Below, piece by piece: positions 33,338 through 40,908 of a stretch of DNA of 64,000 nt (position 1 is the stretch's first letter; each line of letters begins with the position of its first letter). The position numbers and the translations under genes are program-made. The stretch covers positions 1-64,000 of the forward strand of contig JAZNDW010000019.1 in the NCBI GenBank assembly GCA_045588245.1. The letters are read 5' to 3'. The DNA comes from DTU064 sp045588245 (GTDB lineage Bacteria > Bacillota > Clostridia > Oscillospirales > CAG-272). The notes below the pieces were generated by a model that saw only the letters and a list, made by a program, of their open reading frames with translations, searched no databases and was not told the DNA's origin.

Positions 33338-33775
33338 ATGCTTCAGTATATGCCTTATGTCTGGACGTTCATTCTTATATTAAGCGTGCTCATTGAGGCG
33401 GCAACGGCAACGCTCACAACGATATGGTTCATGCCTGCGGGATTTGTTTGCCTTATCCTGTCCATTTTCGAGGTGTCGATACCTATTCAGATTGCAACGT
33501 TTGTCGTGCTTGGCATCATTACGCTCGTTCTGTCAAAAACGGTATTCAAAAAAAGGATCATGCCGCACGAAAAAGTTCCCACGAATGCGGACCGTATCAT
33601 AGGTCAGAAGGCGATCGTTACCGTAGAGATCAACAACATGGCGCCGTCGGGTGAAGTCTCCGTTGCGGGCCAGCATTGGACGGCACGCTCCGTTTCAGAT
33701 GAGCCGATCGGAATCGGCGATCAGGTCACAGTCGTTCGCATCGAGGGTGTGAAAGCCATCGTCAGCCGTGACTGA
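33338..33775 (+). CDS. NfeD family membrane protein (short form)
   Basis: About 145 residues: two to three N-terminal membrane helices (~1-70) and a C-terminal OB-fold (from NADRIIGQKAIV to the end). This is the short NfeD1b type that lacks the ClpP-like protease domain. NfeD proteins pair with SPFH-domain proteins in membrane microdomains, and the next gene here is exactly such a partner. The start at 33338 has AGGAGG seven bases upstream. Confidence 0.9.
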   Translation: MLQYMPYVWTFILILSVLIEAATATLTTIWFMPAGFVCLILSIFEVSIPIQIATFVVLGIITLVLSKTVFKKRIMPHEKVPTNADRIIGQKAIVTVEINNMAPSGEVSVAGQHWTARSVSDEPIGIGDQVTVVRIEGVKAIVSRD

Positions 33776-33824
33776 TTTTCACGAACACCGAAAAACTACA
33801 TAATTATTTTTAAGGAGTAACATT

Positions 33825-34781
33825 ATGAACATTGTATCAGCAGCTCTTATTTCCTCCGGCGGCATCACGGCAGCTATCGTAGTTCTGGTTCTTGCCGTTA
33901 TTGTCATTATCGCAAACATCAAGATCGTGCCGCAGGCACGTGCATCCGTTGTTGAACGTCTCGGACGCTACCATTCAACATGGGAGACGGGCATTCACAT
34001 CAAGGTTCCTTTCATTGACCGAATTGCAAAAAACGTAATTCTCATGGAGCAGGTTGCGGACTTTCCGCCTCAGCCCGTTATCACGAAGGATAACGTAAGA
34101 ATGCAGATCGACACGGTCGTATTCTATCAGATCACGGACTGCAAGCTTTATGCATACGGTCACATCAATCCTATCGCAGCTATTGAAAATCTCACGTCCA
34201 CGACGCTCCGTAACATCATCGGTGAGCTCGACCTCGACGCAACGCTCACGTCCCGCGACGTTATCAACGTTAAGATGAGATCGATCCTCGACGAAGTTAC
34301 CGACCCGTGGGGTATTAAGGTAAACCGCGTTGAGCTGAAGAACATCATTCCTCCGAAGGAAATTCAGGACGCGATGGAAAAGCAGATGAAGGCTGAACGC
34401 GAACGCCGCGAAGCGATCCTTCGCGCAGAGGGTGAAAAGAAATCCTCGATCCTTGTTGCCGAGGGTAAGAAGGAAAGCATGATCCTTGAAGCAGAGGCTG
34501 AAAAGCAGGCAGCTATCCTCCGTGCCGAAGCTATTAAGGAATCGAAGATCCGTGAAGCTGAAGGTGAAGCCGAGGCTATCCTCAAGATCCAGCAGGCGAC
34601 CGCTGAAGGTATCAGAATGGTCAACGAATCCGCTCCCGGAAGCGGCGTGATCGCGCTCGAAAGCCTGAAGGCGCTCGAAAAGGTTGCAGACGGTCAGTCC
34701 ACGAAGATCATCATCCCCTCGGAGATACAGTCTCTTGCAGGCCTTGCAGTATCTGCGGCGGAACTGATGAAGGGTGAATAA
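33825..34781 (+). CDS. SPFH-domain (stomatin/QmcA-like) membrane scaffold protein
   Basis: 318 residues: one N-terminal membrane helix (~10-32), an SPFH/PHB domain (~35-190, with VVERLGRYHSTWETGIH and RNIIGELDLD), and a long Ala/Glu-rich coiled coil (~195-265). The hydrophobic C-terminal patch is typical of oligomerising stomatins. It scaffolds lipid domains and often tethers proteases such as FtsH. Expected to work with the upstream NfeD. Codon use suggests good expression. Confidence 0.93.
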   Translation: MNIVSAALISSGGITAAIVVLVLAVIVIIANIKIVPQARASVVERLGRYHSTWETGIHIKVPFIDRIAKNVILMEQVADFPPQPVITKDNVRMQIDTVVFYQITDCKLYAYGHINPIAAIENLTSTTLRNIIGELDLDATLTSRDVINVKMRSILDEVTDPWGIKVNRVELKNIIPPKEIQDAMEKQMKAERERREAILRAEGEKKSSILVAEGKKESMILEAEAEKQAAILRAEAIKESKIREAEGEAEAILKIQQATAEGIRMVNESAPGSGVIALESLKALEKVADGQSTKIIIPSEIQSLAGLAVSAAELMKGE

Positions 34782-34784
34782 GCA

Positions 34785-34872
34785 TTACGGCGTAACGCCG
34801 TAACAGCGAACCGAATACTGAATTTTATAGGCAAAACGAGCCGGGGTAGCCCGAAAATGACTGTCCCGGCTC
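34785..34872 (+). terminator. Two hairpins after the SPFH gene
   Basis: First stem TTACGGCG / CGCCGTAA (34785-34792 with 34796-34803); second GAGCCGGG / CCCGGCTC (34838-34845 with 34865-34872), then TATTTGTTT. The second resembles a modest terminator, so the next genes may be read through or have their own start. Confidence 0.55.
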
Positions 34873-34949
34873 TATTTGTTTCCATTTTCGCCGTGAGTGC
34901 GGTGAAATCGGCAATGATAGACGCATAAAAACGGAAAAGAGAACGGATC

Positions 34950-35570
34950 ATGCAAAAAAAGACACAGATCATAATCCCAAAAGACGTGCGTGCGCACGTA
35001 AATAAACGTATCGCCAAGCGAATCGTGAAGGCGGCGGCGCTGTTTGCCTTTACGGTATTTGCACTCGTCTGGTACGTGAACGATTTTTGGACGAGTATAC
35101 GATATTGGACGGTTCCCGTCTACGCCGGTATTTTGATCGGCGTGTATTTCCTGTCGAAGATCGGCGACGTCCTGCGCGACAGAACCTGGTGCGGCGTGAT
35201 AAAGACCGTCGATGTTAAAACGACACTCCGTGTCGTGGGCGGTCGTTCCCGCTATTGGGTTAACACCGTACACATCACCGTTGAAACCGAGGACGGTAAA
35301 ACGAAAAAATGCGTTGCGTTTGAGGGCAGAGCCGACGACTCGCGTGACGGCGTCGCGCTGTCGTTTTATCTGAAGAATTACGCTCCTGGCGTCGAGATCG
35401 TACATATCCGCGGCGCAGAATATTATCAGATCGACCCCGACAACAATCCCGACACGATGAACTGCGTCGTCTGCGGCTATGACAATTCCGAGGGCGTGGA
35501 GATCTGCGAGACCTGCGGACACACGCTCAGGCTCATAAAGAAAGATGAAACGATGTGGTTTTATGGATGA
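34950..35570 (+). CDS. Zinc-ribbon membrane protein, paralogue 1 of 3
   Basis: 206 residues, function unknown. Layout: an N-terminal amphipathic/basic stretch (IIIPKDVRAHVNKRIAKRI), two membrane helices (~28-45, ~52-68), the conserved DRTWCG motif (~77-82), a beta-rich domain (~83-170), and a C-terminal Cys4 ribbon (CVVCG-x11-CETCGH) with a basic tail. The next two genes have the same plan. Start ATG lies behind a weak GGA-containing site. All of it should face the cytoplasm apart from the helical hairpin. Confidence 0.75.
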   Translation: MQKKTQIIIPKDVRAHVNKRIAKRIVKAAALFAFTVFALVWYVNDFWTSIRYWTVPVYAGILIGVYFLSKIGDVLRDRTWCGVIKTVDVKTTLRVVGGRSRYWVNTVHITVETEDGKTKKCVAFEGRADDSRDGVALSFYLKNYAPGVEIVHIRGAEYYQIDPDNNPDTMNCVVCGYDNSEGVEICETCGHTLRLIKKDETMWFYG

Positions 35571-35574
35571 AGAA
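35505..35574 (+). repeat. 70-bp direct repeat, copy 1 (tail of paralogue 1)
   Basis: Identical to 36155-36224. It covers the last ~22 codons (CETCGHTLRLIKKDETMWFYG), the stop codon and four bases beyond. Upstream of this block the two genes differ greatly. Confidence 0.95.
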
Positions 35575-35584
35575 GGAGGTTCAT

Positions 35585-36220
35585 ATGAAGCTAAATATTC
35601 CTAAAGATATAAAACGGCATGTTGCTTTTCGCATAGTACCACGAGTTATTATATGCCTGTTGCTTATCACAATCATCGTTACGCTTGTAACGTTAAATCT
35701 TGAAATTATGCTAAAAAAAGGCATTTCGCAAGTTATCTTGATATGCGCGGTGTCGTTAGTGTTGGTGTGTGTAGTAACAGGTGTCCCCAAAAAGTTGATT
35801 GACAGCACTTGGTGCGGCGAGATTGTTGACCAAAAGACGAAAAACATCATTCAAAGTAAAATGACAGGCGCGAATTACAAAACGGGTTTTGATGCGATGG
35901 GAACGAAGATGTCGGAGTATCGTAACACACTTACCGTCACCGTTAAAACCGATAACGGCGCAAACGTATCTTTTGTTGCATACGATGGAACTGCAGGTGA
36001 TGGCGGTGCTTTTGGTGCTGCACTGGTGAATTATAAGGTGGGTACACGTGTACTTCATGTTTACGGTACAAAGTATCTGCAGCCTCTTGAAGATGAACGA
36101 GATACAGTAAAGTGCATTGTCTGTGGTGAAGAAAACAAAAATAATGCAGAAAAATGCGAGACCTGCGGACACACGCTCAGGCTCATAAAGAAAGATGAAA
36201 CGATGTGGTTTTATGGATGA
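35585..36220 (+). CDS. Zinc-ribbon membrane protein, paralogue 2 of 3
   Basis: About 211 residues with the same layout as paralogue 1: NIPKDIKRHVAFRI at the N-terminus, two membrane helices, DSTWCG, a beta-rich central domain and CIVCG-x11-CETCGH. The body is visibly AT-richer and diverged, yet the last 70 bases are identical to paralogue 1, pointing to local gene conversion or a recent partial duplication. The start is set at 35585, five bases after AGGAGG; the frame extends ten codons upstream. Confidence 0.75.
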   Translation: MKLNIPKDIKRHVAFRIVPRVIICLLLITIIVTLVTLNLEIMLKKGISQVILICAVSLVLVCVVTGVPKKLIDSTWCGEIVDQKTKNIIQSKMTGANYKTGFDAMGTKMSEYRNTLTVTVKTDNGANVSFVAYDGTAGDGGAFGAALVNYKVGTRVLHVYGTKYLQPLEDERDTVKCIVCGEENKNNAEKCETCGHTLRLIKKDETMWFYG

Positions 36221-36224
36221 AGAA
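36155..36224 (+). repeat. 70-bp direct repeat, copy 2 (tail of paralogue 2)
   Basis: Perfect copy of 35505-35574, 650 bases downstream, ending at the same point four bases past the stop codon. Confidence 0.95.
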
Positions 36225-36257
36225 CGCTGCTTGTAACATGAGAGGAGATGCGCTGAA

Positions 36258-36872
36258 ATGAAAACGCAAGTAGAATTGCCGAGCGATATAAAAACTTACA
36301 TCATAAAACAGTGTTTGCCACGGTTCGTACTGCTTTTTCTGCTTGTTTTTGCAGTTATACTCATCGGAGTATTTTACAAAGACGAGATAAAGGAAAAAAA
36401 CGAATCTTATCTGATACTTTATTTTGTGATCTTGATCCCGTTATGCGTTGTCATCAGCGGAATTTTACCTCTGTTTCGTGACAGAACGTGGTGCGGTACC
36501 GTTCGCGGTGTGGCGCTTCAAAGAAAAGGCGAACGAATCCGTGTCGCAGGATCATACAATCAGCTGAAATTTTTACACGAAAGAAAGGCTGTGATGCTTT
36601 CGGTGTGCCTTGACAACGGCGAGAGTATCAGCGTTGAGGCGATACCGAATCTTGAAGAACACGAACGAACGATGAAGGGGGTGCGTTATGCATACAAAGA
36701 AGGTATGCGTGTGCTTCACGTTTCGGGAACGAAATACGTTCAGATAGTCCCCGACGGAGAAAGAAAAACTATTAATTGCGTTATTTGCGGAGACAATTCG
36801 CCGAAAGAAAACGAAGCGTGCATAAAATGCGGTCACACGCTTCACATCATGGTTAAGGAGGAGAGCAAATGA
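36258..36872 (+). CDS. Zinc-ribbon membrane protein, paralogue 3 of 3
   Basis: 204 residues and the most diverged copy: LPSDIKTYIIKQCLPRF, two helices (~22-40, ~50-68), DRTWCG, a beta-rich domain, then CVICG-x11-CIKCGH. It lacks the shared 70-base tail. The stop overlaps the start of the next microprotein (ATGA), so the two are translationally coupled. The conserved core across the three copies (IPKD/LPSD, D-x-TWCG, VLHV-x-GTKY-like strand, double CxxCG) would define the family. Confidence 0.75.
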   Translation: MKTQVELPSDIKTYIIKQCLPRFVLLFLLVFAVILIGVFYKDEIKEKNESYLILYFVILIPLCVVISGILPLFRDRTWCGTVRGVALQRKGERIRVAGSYNQLKFLHERKAVMLSVCLDNGESISVEAIPNLEEHERTMKGVRYAYKEGMRVLHVSGTKYVQIVPDGERKTINCVICGDNSPKENEACIKCGHTLHIMVKEESK

Positions 36873-37018
36873 AAAAGTATAAGATCGTTGAAACATCAAA
36901 GAAAAAAGCGGAAAAGACCATGAACGACATGGCAAGACAAGGCTGGCGTGTCGTCAGTATGACGTATTGGAGCTATTGGACCACAACACTCCTTATAACC
37001 TTTGAAAGAGATATATAA
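36869..37018 (+). CDS. DUF4177-like microprotein
   Basis: 49 residues. The central RQGWRVVSMTYWSYWTTTLLITFER fits the short DUF4177 pattern (GW-x-VVS ... ITFER), a small alpha/beta fold. It starts at the ATG overlapping the stop of paralogue 3, with GGAGGAGAG just upstream, and ends before a strong hairpin. Its tight coupling suggests it works with the zinc-ribbon membrane protein. Function unknown. Confidence 0.75.
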   Translation: MKKYKIVETSKKKAEKTMNDMARQGWRVVSMTYWSYWTTTLLITFERDI

Positions 37019-37058
37019 ACAGTAAACCGAGCCTGCGGTGCAGGCTCGGTTTTTGTTA
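37018..37058 (+). terminator. Terminator hairpin, copy 1 of a duplicated hairpin
   Basis: Stem AAACCGAGCCTG / CAGGCTCGGTTT (37024-37035 with 37041-37052) followed by TTTGTT. The 36 bases 37017-37052 recur at 37607-37642 with one mismatch. Confidence 0.85.
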
Positions 37059-37061
37059 TCA

Positions 37062-37262
37062 TTAATCCTTGACGTATTCTGCTATATCTTCAAGTTTGCA
37101 ATCAAGGGCTGAGCAAAGCTTGTCGAGTGTTTTTGTTTCGATATTGTCGTTTGCTTTTAAGCGGCGTACCGTTTTACTGTCAATGCCGCATTTTTCGCGA
37201 AGCTGATATGTGGATACGTTTTTCTGCTTCATAGTTTCCCAAAGTCTGTCGAATTTTATCAT
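37062..37262 (-). CDS. Small Cro/CI-type HTH regulator
   Basis: About 66 residues, almost only a helix-turn-helix (XRE type): STYQLREKCGIDSKTVRRLKAND is the HTH core, followed by TLDKLCSALDCKLEDIAEYV. It lacks any ligand domain. The start is set at the ATG eight bases after GGGAG; a TTG five codons upstream is possible. It faces a divergent small gene across a region holding a palindrome over a consensus promoter, so it most likely represses that promoter and perhaps its own. Confidence 0.85.
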   Translation of the reverse strand: MIKFDRLWETMKQKNVSTYQLREKCGIDSKTVRRLKANDNIETKTLDKLCSALDCKLEDIAEYVKD

Positions 37263-37284
37263 TGTTATAGCTCCCAAATTATTG

Positions 37285-37313
37285 TTGACATTTATTATTA
37301 TGGGGGTTATAAT
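37285..37313 (+). promoter_or_regulatory. Consensus promoter of the islet small gene
   Basis: TTGACA (37285-37290), 17-base spacer, TATAAT (37308-37313). The -10 box lies within the left arm of the palindrome at 37300-37311. Confidence 0.85.
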
Positions 37314-37342
37314 CTTATTTATTAAGGGGATATAACCCCCAT
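37300..37342. promoter_or_regulatory. Palindromic operator candidate
   Basis: Perfect 12-bp inverted repeat ATGGGGGTTATA (37300-37311) and TATAACCCCCAT (37331-37342), 19 bases apart. The left arm overlaps the -10 box and the right arm reaches the transcript's early leader. Centre-to-centre spacing is about 31 bases, near three helical turns, suiting two regulator dimers or a looped pair on one face. The adjacent HTH gene is the obvious candidate regulator. Confidence 0.7.
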
Positions 37343-37355
37343 GGCTGGAGCAGAT

Positions 37356-37604
37356 ATGAAACTTATTAAAGAAATTCTCGTTGATGTGCTAAAAAAAGGT
37401 GATGTGTTCGTTACGCTTGGTAACAAAGAGGCGGATATACGGCAAATAGTGAATGATAAATGCTATCTGGCATTAAGCGAAATTAAAGAAATAATTGAAA
37501 ATCCGATTTATTCAGACGAAACCTGCTTTGAAAAAATAGAAAAAATCGTTTGTGTTTTTGAATCAATCGGAAGTAACGGCGGGTCGCGCCACGATTTCGG
37601 CTGA
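37356..37604 (+). CDS. Small protein of unknown function in the HTH islet
   Basis: About 82 residues, no membrane helix. Predicted helical: MKLIKEILVDVLKKGDVFVTL, a middle YLALSEIKEIIE helix and a C-terminal FEKIEKIVCVFESI. AT-rich compared with the core genes. The start at 37356 has GGAG five bases upstream; the ATG at 37341 overlaps the operator arm and is less likely. Expression should be controlled by the divergent HTH protein. No resemblance to known toxins could be claimed. Confidence 0.6.
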   Translation: MKLIKEILVDVLKKGDVFVTLGNKEADIRQIVNDKCYLALSEIKEIIENPIYSDETCFEKIEKIVCVFESIGSNGGSRHDFG

Positions 37605-37607
37605 ACA

Positions 37608-37648
37608 AACAGTAAACCGAGCCTGCGGTACAGGCTCGGTTTACTGTT
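37608..37648 (+). terminator. Hairpin, copy 2 of the duplicated hairpin
   Basis: An 18-bp perfect stem (37608-37625 with 37631-37648) with a five-base loop. The left 36 bases match the first copy at 37017-37052 with one change; here the stem is longer but the T-run is lost. Confidence 0.75.
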
Positions 37649-37687
37649 GTAAAAAATACCCTATATGAAAGCTTTTGAAAGGTGGTT

Positions 37688-37722
37688 CGGAGGGAAACTT
37701 TTCGGGGGAAAATTTCCCTCCG
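37688..37722. repeat. Inverted repeat downstream of trmB
   Basis: 10-bp stem CGGAGGGAAA / TTTCCCTCCG around a 15-base loop just past the trmB stop codon. No T-run on the minus strand; could be a weak terminator. Confidence 0.4.
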
Positions 37723-37737
37723 CTGACATTCTCATTC

Positions 37738-38412
37738 TCATTTCTCATTAACCGCCGACAGCGCGTTGATAGGAGTGCCGAGCTCGGTGAAGCGGCGCTC
37801 GTATTCGGTCACGACGTTGCCTTCGCCCCATTCGCTGTTGTGCAGGTCGCGTGTGTGCCACGAAAGCTTGAAGGGAGACTCGGGAAGCTCCTCAAGCGTG
37901 AAGTCAAAGAGGATCACGTTGTCGGTCTTTTGATTTAGCGTGCCGCCGCGAACGAGCAGACGCGAGTATATCTCCAAAAATCCGCGATACGTCAGGCGGC
38001 GCTTGTAATATCCCTTCTTAGGCCACGGATCGCTGAAATTGAGATAGATAGCCGAGAGGGAATCGTGTGCGAACCATTCCTCAGCATTCTGCGCGTTGCC
38101 GATGATGAAGCGGACGTTGTCTGGAAGTGTCGGATCCTCTGCCGTCTGCGCCGCGCGCTTTTCAAGCGCGAAAAGCATTACGTCGGAGATGCGCTCAACG
38201 GCGTAGAAAAGACGGTCGGGGTGCTTCTTTGCCATGCCGCAAACGAAGTCACCTTTGCCGCATCCGAACTCAACGCATACGGGAAGTCCCCGAAGCTCTT
38301 CGGGAAAGGGGGCGTAAACGTCCGAAAAGATCTCTTCTCCGGGGTTTGTGATGAGCAAAGACGCACATTTTTCAATTCTATTTTGTGAATTCTTTTTTTT
38401 TCGCATTCTCAT
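37738..38412 (-). CDS. trmB: tRNA (guanine-N7-)-methyltransferase
   Basis: Makes m7G46 in the tRNA variable loop. About 224 residues: SAM motif VEFGCGKGDFV (~50-60), the catalytic region NFSDPWPKKGYYKRR (Asp in DPWPK), and a C-terminal RFTELGTPI block. The start at 38412 gives the normal length; a 33-codon longer frame upstream is AT-rich, without a ribosome-binding site, and not favoured. Stands alone on the minus strand between plus-strand genes. Confidence 0.93.
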   Translation of the reverse strand: MRMRKKKNSQNRIEKCASLLITNPGEEIFSDVYAPFPEELRGLPVCVEFGCGKGDFVCGMAKKHPDRLFYAVERISDVMLFALEKRAAQTAEDPTLPDNVRFIIGNAQNAEEWFAHDSLSAIYLNFSDPWPKKGYYKRRLTYRGFLEIYSRLLVRGGTLNQKTDNVILFDFTLEELPESPFKLSWHTRDLHNSEWGEGNVVTEYERRFTELGTPINALSAVNEK

Positions 38413-38547
38413 ATTGAATTTTATCCTTATTTTTGGTACAATATTATGTGTTTTTGTGTGAGTGATGACTTTCACCCGTAACAAAACACAGTATACCACA
38501 AAATTTTGCATTTAGCTACCTGAACTCTTAAAAAAGGGGGTGGAAAT

Positions 38548-39549
38548 TTGGATAAAAATGTATTGATCGTTACGATTGCGCACAAACTTGAGCAAAGCGG
38601 CATCAGTCGTGATGTTGCCGTGTCCGAGTCGAAAGCATTCGTAGCGTCATTATCCGAAAATGAAACGAACAAACTCGTGTCCCTCGTCGAAAACGATGTC
38701 GTGATGACGCGTATAGCTGATACACTCAAAAAGAAGATCGTAAGCACGACAGGTTCACTTCCCGTAACACAGCCGACGCAAACACCGCCGCAGAATCGTC
38801 TCGACGAAGATGCCAACGCGGAAGATGATGAGCTTTCGGAGATGCTCTTTAACGAAAAGCAGAAGCGTAACGTCGAACCCGCGCCTAAAGTGAAGTCCGA
38901 CACCTCAAAAGAAGCACCTCCCGCAGCCGTGCGTCCTGCTCCGAGCGAAGCACATCGCCAACAGCGTCAACAGCATCGCTCCGAAAACGGACCCAAGACA
39001 CGCACGGAAAAGCCGAAACGCGCCGAGCCGACGCCCGCAAAGAAAGCGCCCGAACGTCTGCCCGACCAACGTGCGGACGAAAAGGCAAAGCGTAACGACA
39101 CGAAAAAAGACAAAAAGATCATATACCGTCCCGACCCGAACGCAGATTATAAGAAGTTTTACATTTTCCTATGTGCGTCGAGTCCGCTTTGGCTCTTTAT
39201 CGGGCTGTTGGCAGTAACGCTGTATCTACTCGTTCTCGGCGTATTTTGCGTGTCGATCGTGCTTCTTATCGTTGCGCTGATCGCAGGCACCGCAGTGGGC
39301 ACCGTAGTTTCCTTGATCGGACTCGTATACGGCGCAACGCAGTTGTTTAATTACGCGCCGATCGGTATGTACGAGATAGGTCTCGGACTTGTGATAGGCG
39401 GTATCACGATGCTGCTCGGCATCATTGTTTACAACGTTGCTATACGGCTTTTGCCGTTCCTGATAAAGCAACTGTTCGCTCTGTTCGTGTTCACGATGCG
39501 TAAATGCGTTGAGCTTTATTTTAACGTGAAAGGAGCGTGCGCTGAATAA
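38548..39549 (+). CDS. Membrane protein with HAAS-like N-terminus (DUF1700-like)
   Basis: 333 residues starting at TTG behind AAAAGGGGGTGG. Residues 1-75 form a small helical domain resembling the HAAS domain used in signalling to membrane proteins. A long disordered Pro/Lys/Arg-rich linker (~75-205) follows, then four to five membrane helices (~210-320) like DUF1700 proteins. Usually such genes sit with a PadR regulator; none is here. Its stop overlaps the start of the next gene (TAATG), matching the common HAAS/DUF4097 pairing. Confidence 0.65.
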   Translation: MDKNVLIVTIAHKLEQSGISRDVAVSESKAFVASLSENETNKLVSLVENDVVMTRIADTLKKKIVSTTGSLPVTQPTQTPPQNRLDEDANAEDDELSEMLFNEKQKRNVEPAPKVKSDTSKEAPPAAVRPAPSEAHRQQRQQHRSENGPKTRTEKPKRAEPTPAKKAPERLPDQRADEKAKRNDTKKDKKIIYRPDPNADYKKFYIFLCASSPLWLFIGLLAVTLYLLVLGVFCVSIVLLIVALIAGTAVGTVVSLIGLVYGATQLFNYAPIGMYEIGLGLVIGGITMLLGIIVYNVAIRLLPFLIKQLFALFVFTMRKCVELYFNVKGACAE

Positions 39550-40550
39550 TGAAACCTACGTCGATAATTTTCATTTTGGTTGCGATCGCCATCATCTTTT
39601 GCGGTAATAATATCTGTAAGCGAGCTGAAGAGCGCGCCGCCGAGGAAGGAATAGAAATATTCAATCAGACCCTTGACGACGAAAATAACGCTGTCAGCAC
39701 CGTCATTCTCGGTCAGGAGGAGATCTATAACAAGCTTGAGCTCGTTATAGACGAAGCCGACATTTACATTTACGGCGGCACCGTTGAGCCATATATGGAG
39801 CTTTACAATTTTGACGAAGGTTCCTATACGCTCACAACGTCCAACCGCAGCATCTCTGTCAATACTTCCATTGACATTATGTCCGTTATCATGTTCTGGG
39901 AATCGGGCTTCAGCTTCAACGGTATGCGTAATTACATCAACCGCACTGACGTTGAGGAAGTTATCGTTCCTAAAAAGGTGAACATTTATCTGCCGACGGA
40001 CAGCGAGATCAACGTTATCAACGTTGACATCGATAAGGGCAACGTTTACATTTCAAATCTTGATACGTCCGTTGATATATCCGTTTCCGTCGGAGAAGGA
40101 AACACCGTATTTACGTCTGTTTCAACCGATTCGTATATCAAAAGCGAGATCACAAAAGGAAGCCTTTATCTGTCCGACGTGACCGTCGGAACGCTTACGT
40201 CCGAGATCGCCGAAGGCGATATCAATGCCGATCGCTTTGAGTTTAATAACATCAGCGTGACGGGCGCGAAGACAAACGTCAGCATAAAGACGTCCCAGGC
40301 TCTTGACTTCTTTGATCTGTATCTGTCCGCACGTAACGGCAACATCAGTATCAATGAGACCAGCTACGGCGCACAGTACAACTACGAATCTCCCTCCGAG
40401 ATCGAAGCTTCGGTTATGATAACCGTTACGGAAGGTAACGTTATGATCGAGCAGGTGGCGGCAACCGTTGATCCCGATATCGGCACACCGGATTCCGACA
40501 CGGGCGAGCCGCAGGATACGACTGTGGGCAGCGAAGAAGCCGGACAGTAA
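39549..40550 (+). CDS. DUF4097-like beta-helix membrane-anchored protein
   Basis: 333 residues. An N-terminal membrane helix or uncleaved signal (~5-20) precedes repeated short beta strands with glycine turns (for example DKGNVYISNL, TKGSLYLSDV, AEGDINADRF), typical of DUF4097 adhesin-like beta solenoids. The tail (~305-333) is acidic and disordered. It overlaps the preceding HAAS-like gene by one base, implying coupled expression. The family is thought to work in envelope stress sensing, but the role is not established. Confidence 0.72.
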   Translation: MKPTSIIFILVAIAIIFCGNNICKRAEERAAEEGIEIFNQTLDDENNAVSTVILGQEEIYNKLELVIDEADIYIYGGTVEPYMELYNFDEGSYTLTTSNRSISVNTSIDIMSVIMFWESGFSFNGMRNYINRTDVEEVIVPKKVNIYLPTDSEINVINVDIDKGNVYISNLDTSVDISVSVGEGNTVFTSVSTDSYIKSEITKGSLYLSDVTVGTLTSEIAEGDINADRFEFNNISVTGAKTNVSIKTSQALDFFDLYLSARNGNISINETSYGAQYNYESPSEIEASVMITVTEGNVMIEQVAATVDPDIGTPDSDTGEPQDTTVGSEEAGQ

Positions 40551-40590
40551 GAGAGGTTTATGTAATCCTTTTACAGAAAGAGAGACGACT

Positions 40591-40848
40591 ATGAAACATA
40601 ATTACAAAACAAAAGGAACCTGTGCAAGAGAGATCGAATTCGAGCTTGACGGCAACGTTGTCCGTAACGTCATATTCTACGGCGGATGTAACGGAAACCT
40701 GAAAGCGATAGCCAAGCTTGCCGAAGGGCAAAGCGCAGAACAGCTCGTGAAGATACTTCGCGGCAACACCTGCGGACCTCGCTCTACCTCGTGCGCGGAT
40801 CAGTTTGCGATCGCTATTACTGAAGCGCTCGCTAAAGAAAACGCTTAA
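40591..40848 (+). CDS. TSCPD domain protein (TIGR03905 type)
   Basis: 85 residues. The TSCPD-family features are present: KTKGTCAREIEFE, YGGCNGNLKAIAKL and a C-terminal CGPRSTSCADQ. Short TSCPD proteins are related to the C-terminal zinc region of vitamin B12-dependent ribonucleotide reductases, but stand-alone forms have no settled function. The ATG lies after GAGAGACGACT. It sits 42 bases after the DUF4097-like gene. Confidence 0.85.
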   Translation: MKHNYKTKGTCAREIEFELDGNVVRNVIFYGGCNGNLKAIAKLAEGQSAEQLVKILRGNTCGPRSTSCADQFAIAITEALAKENA

Positions 40849-40908
40849 ACAGTAACGTCAACAAAACAGCTTTATCTTAAAATTATTATATTGAAAGGCT
40901 TTACACTT

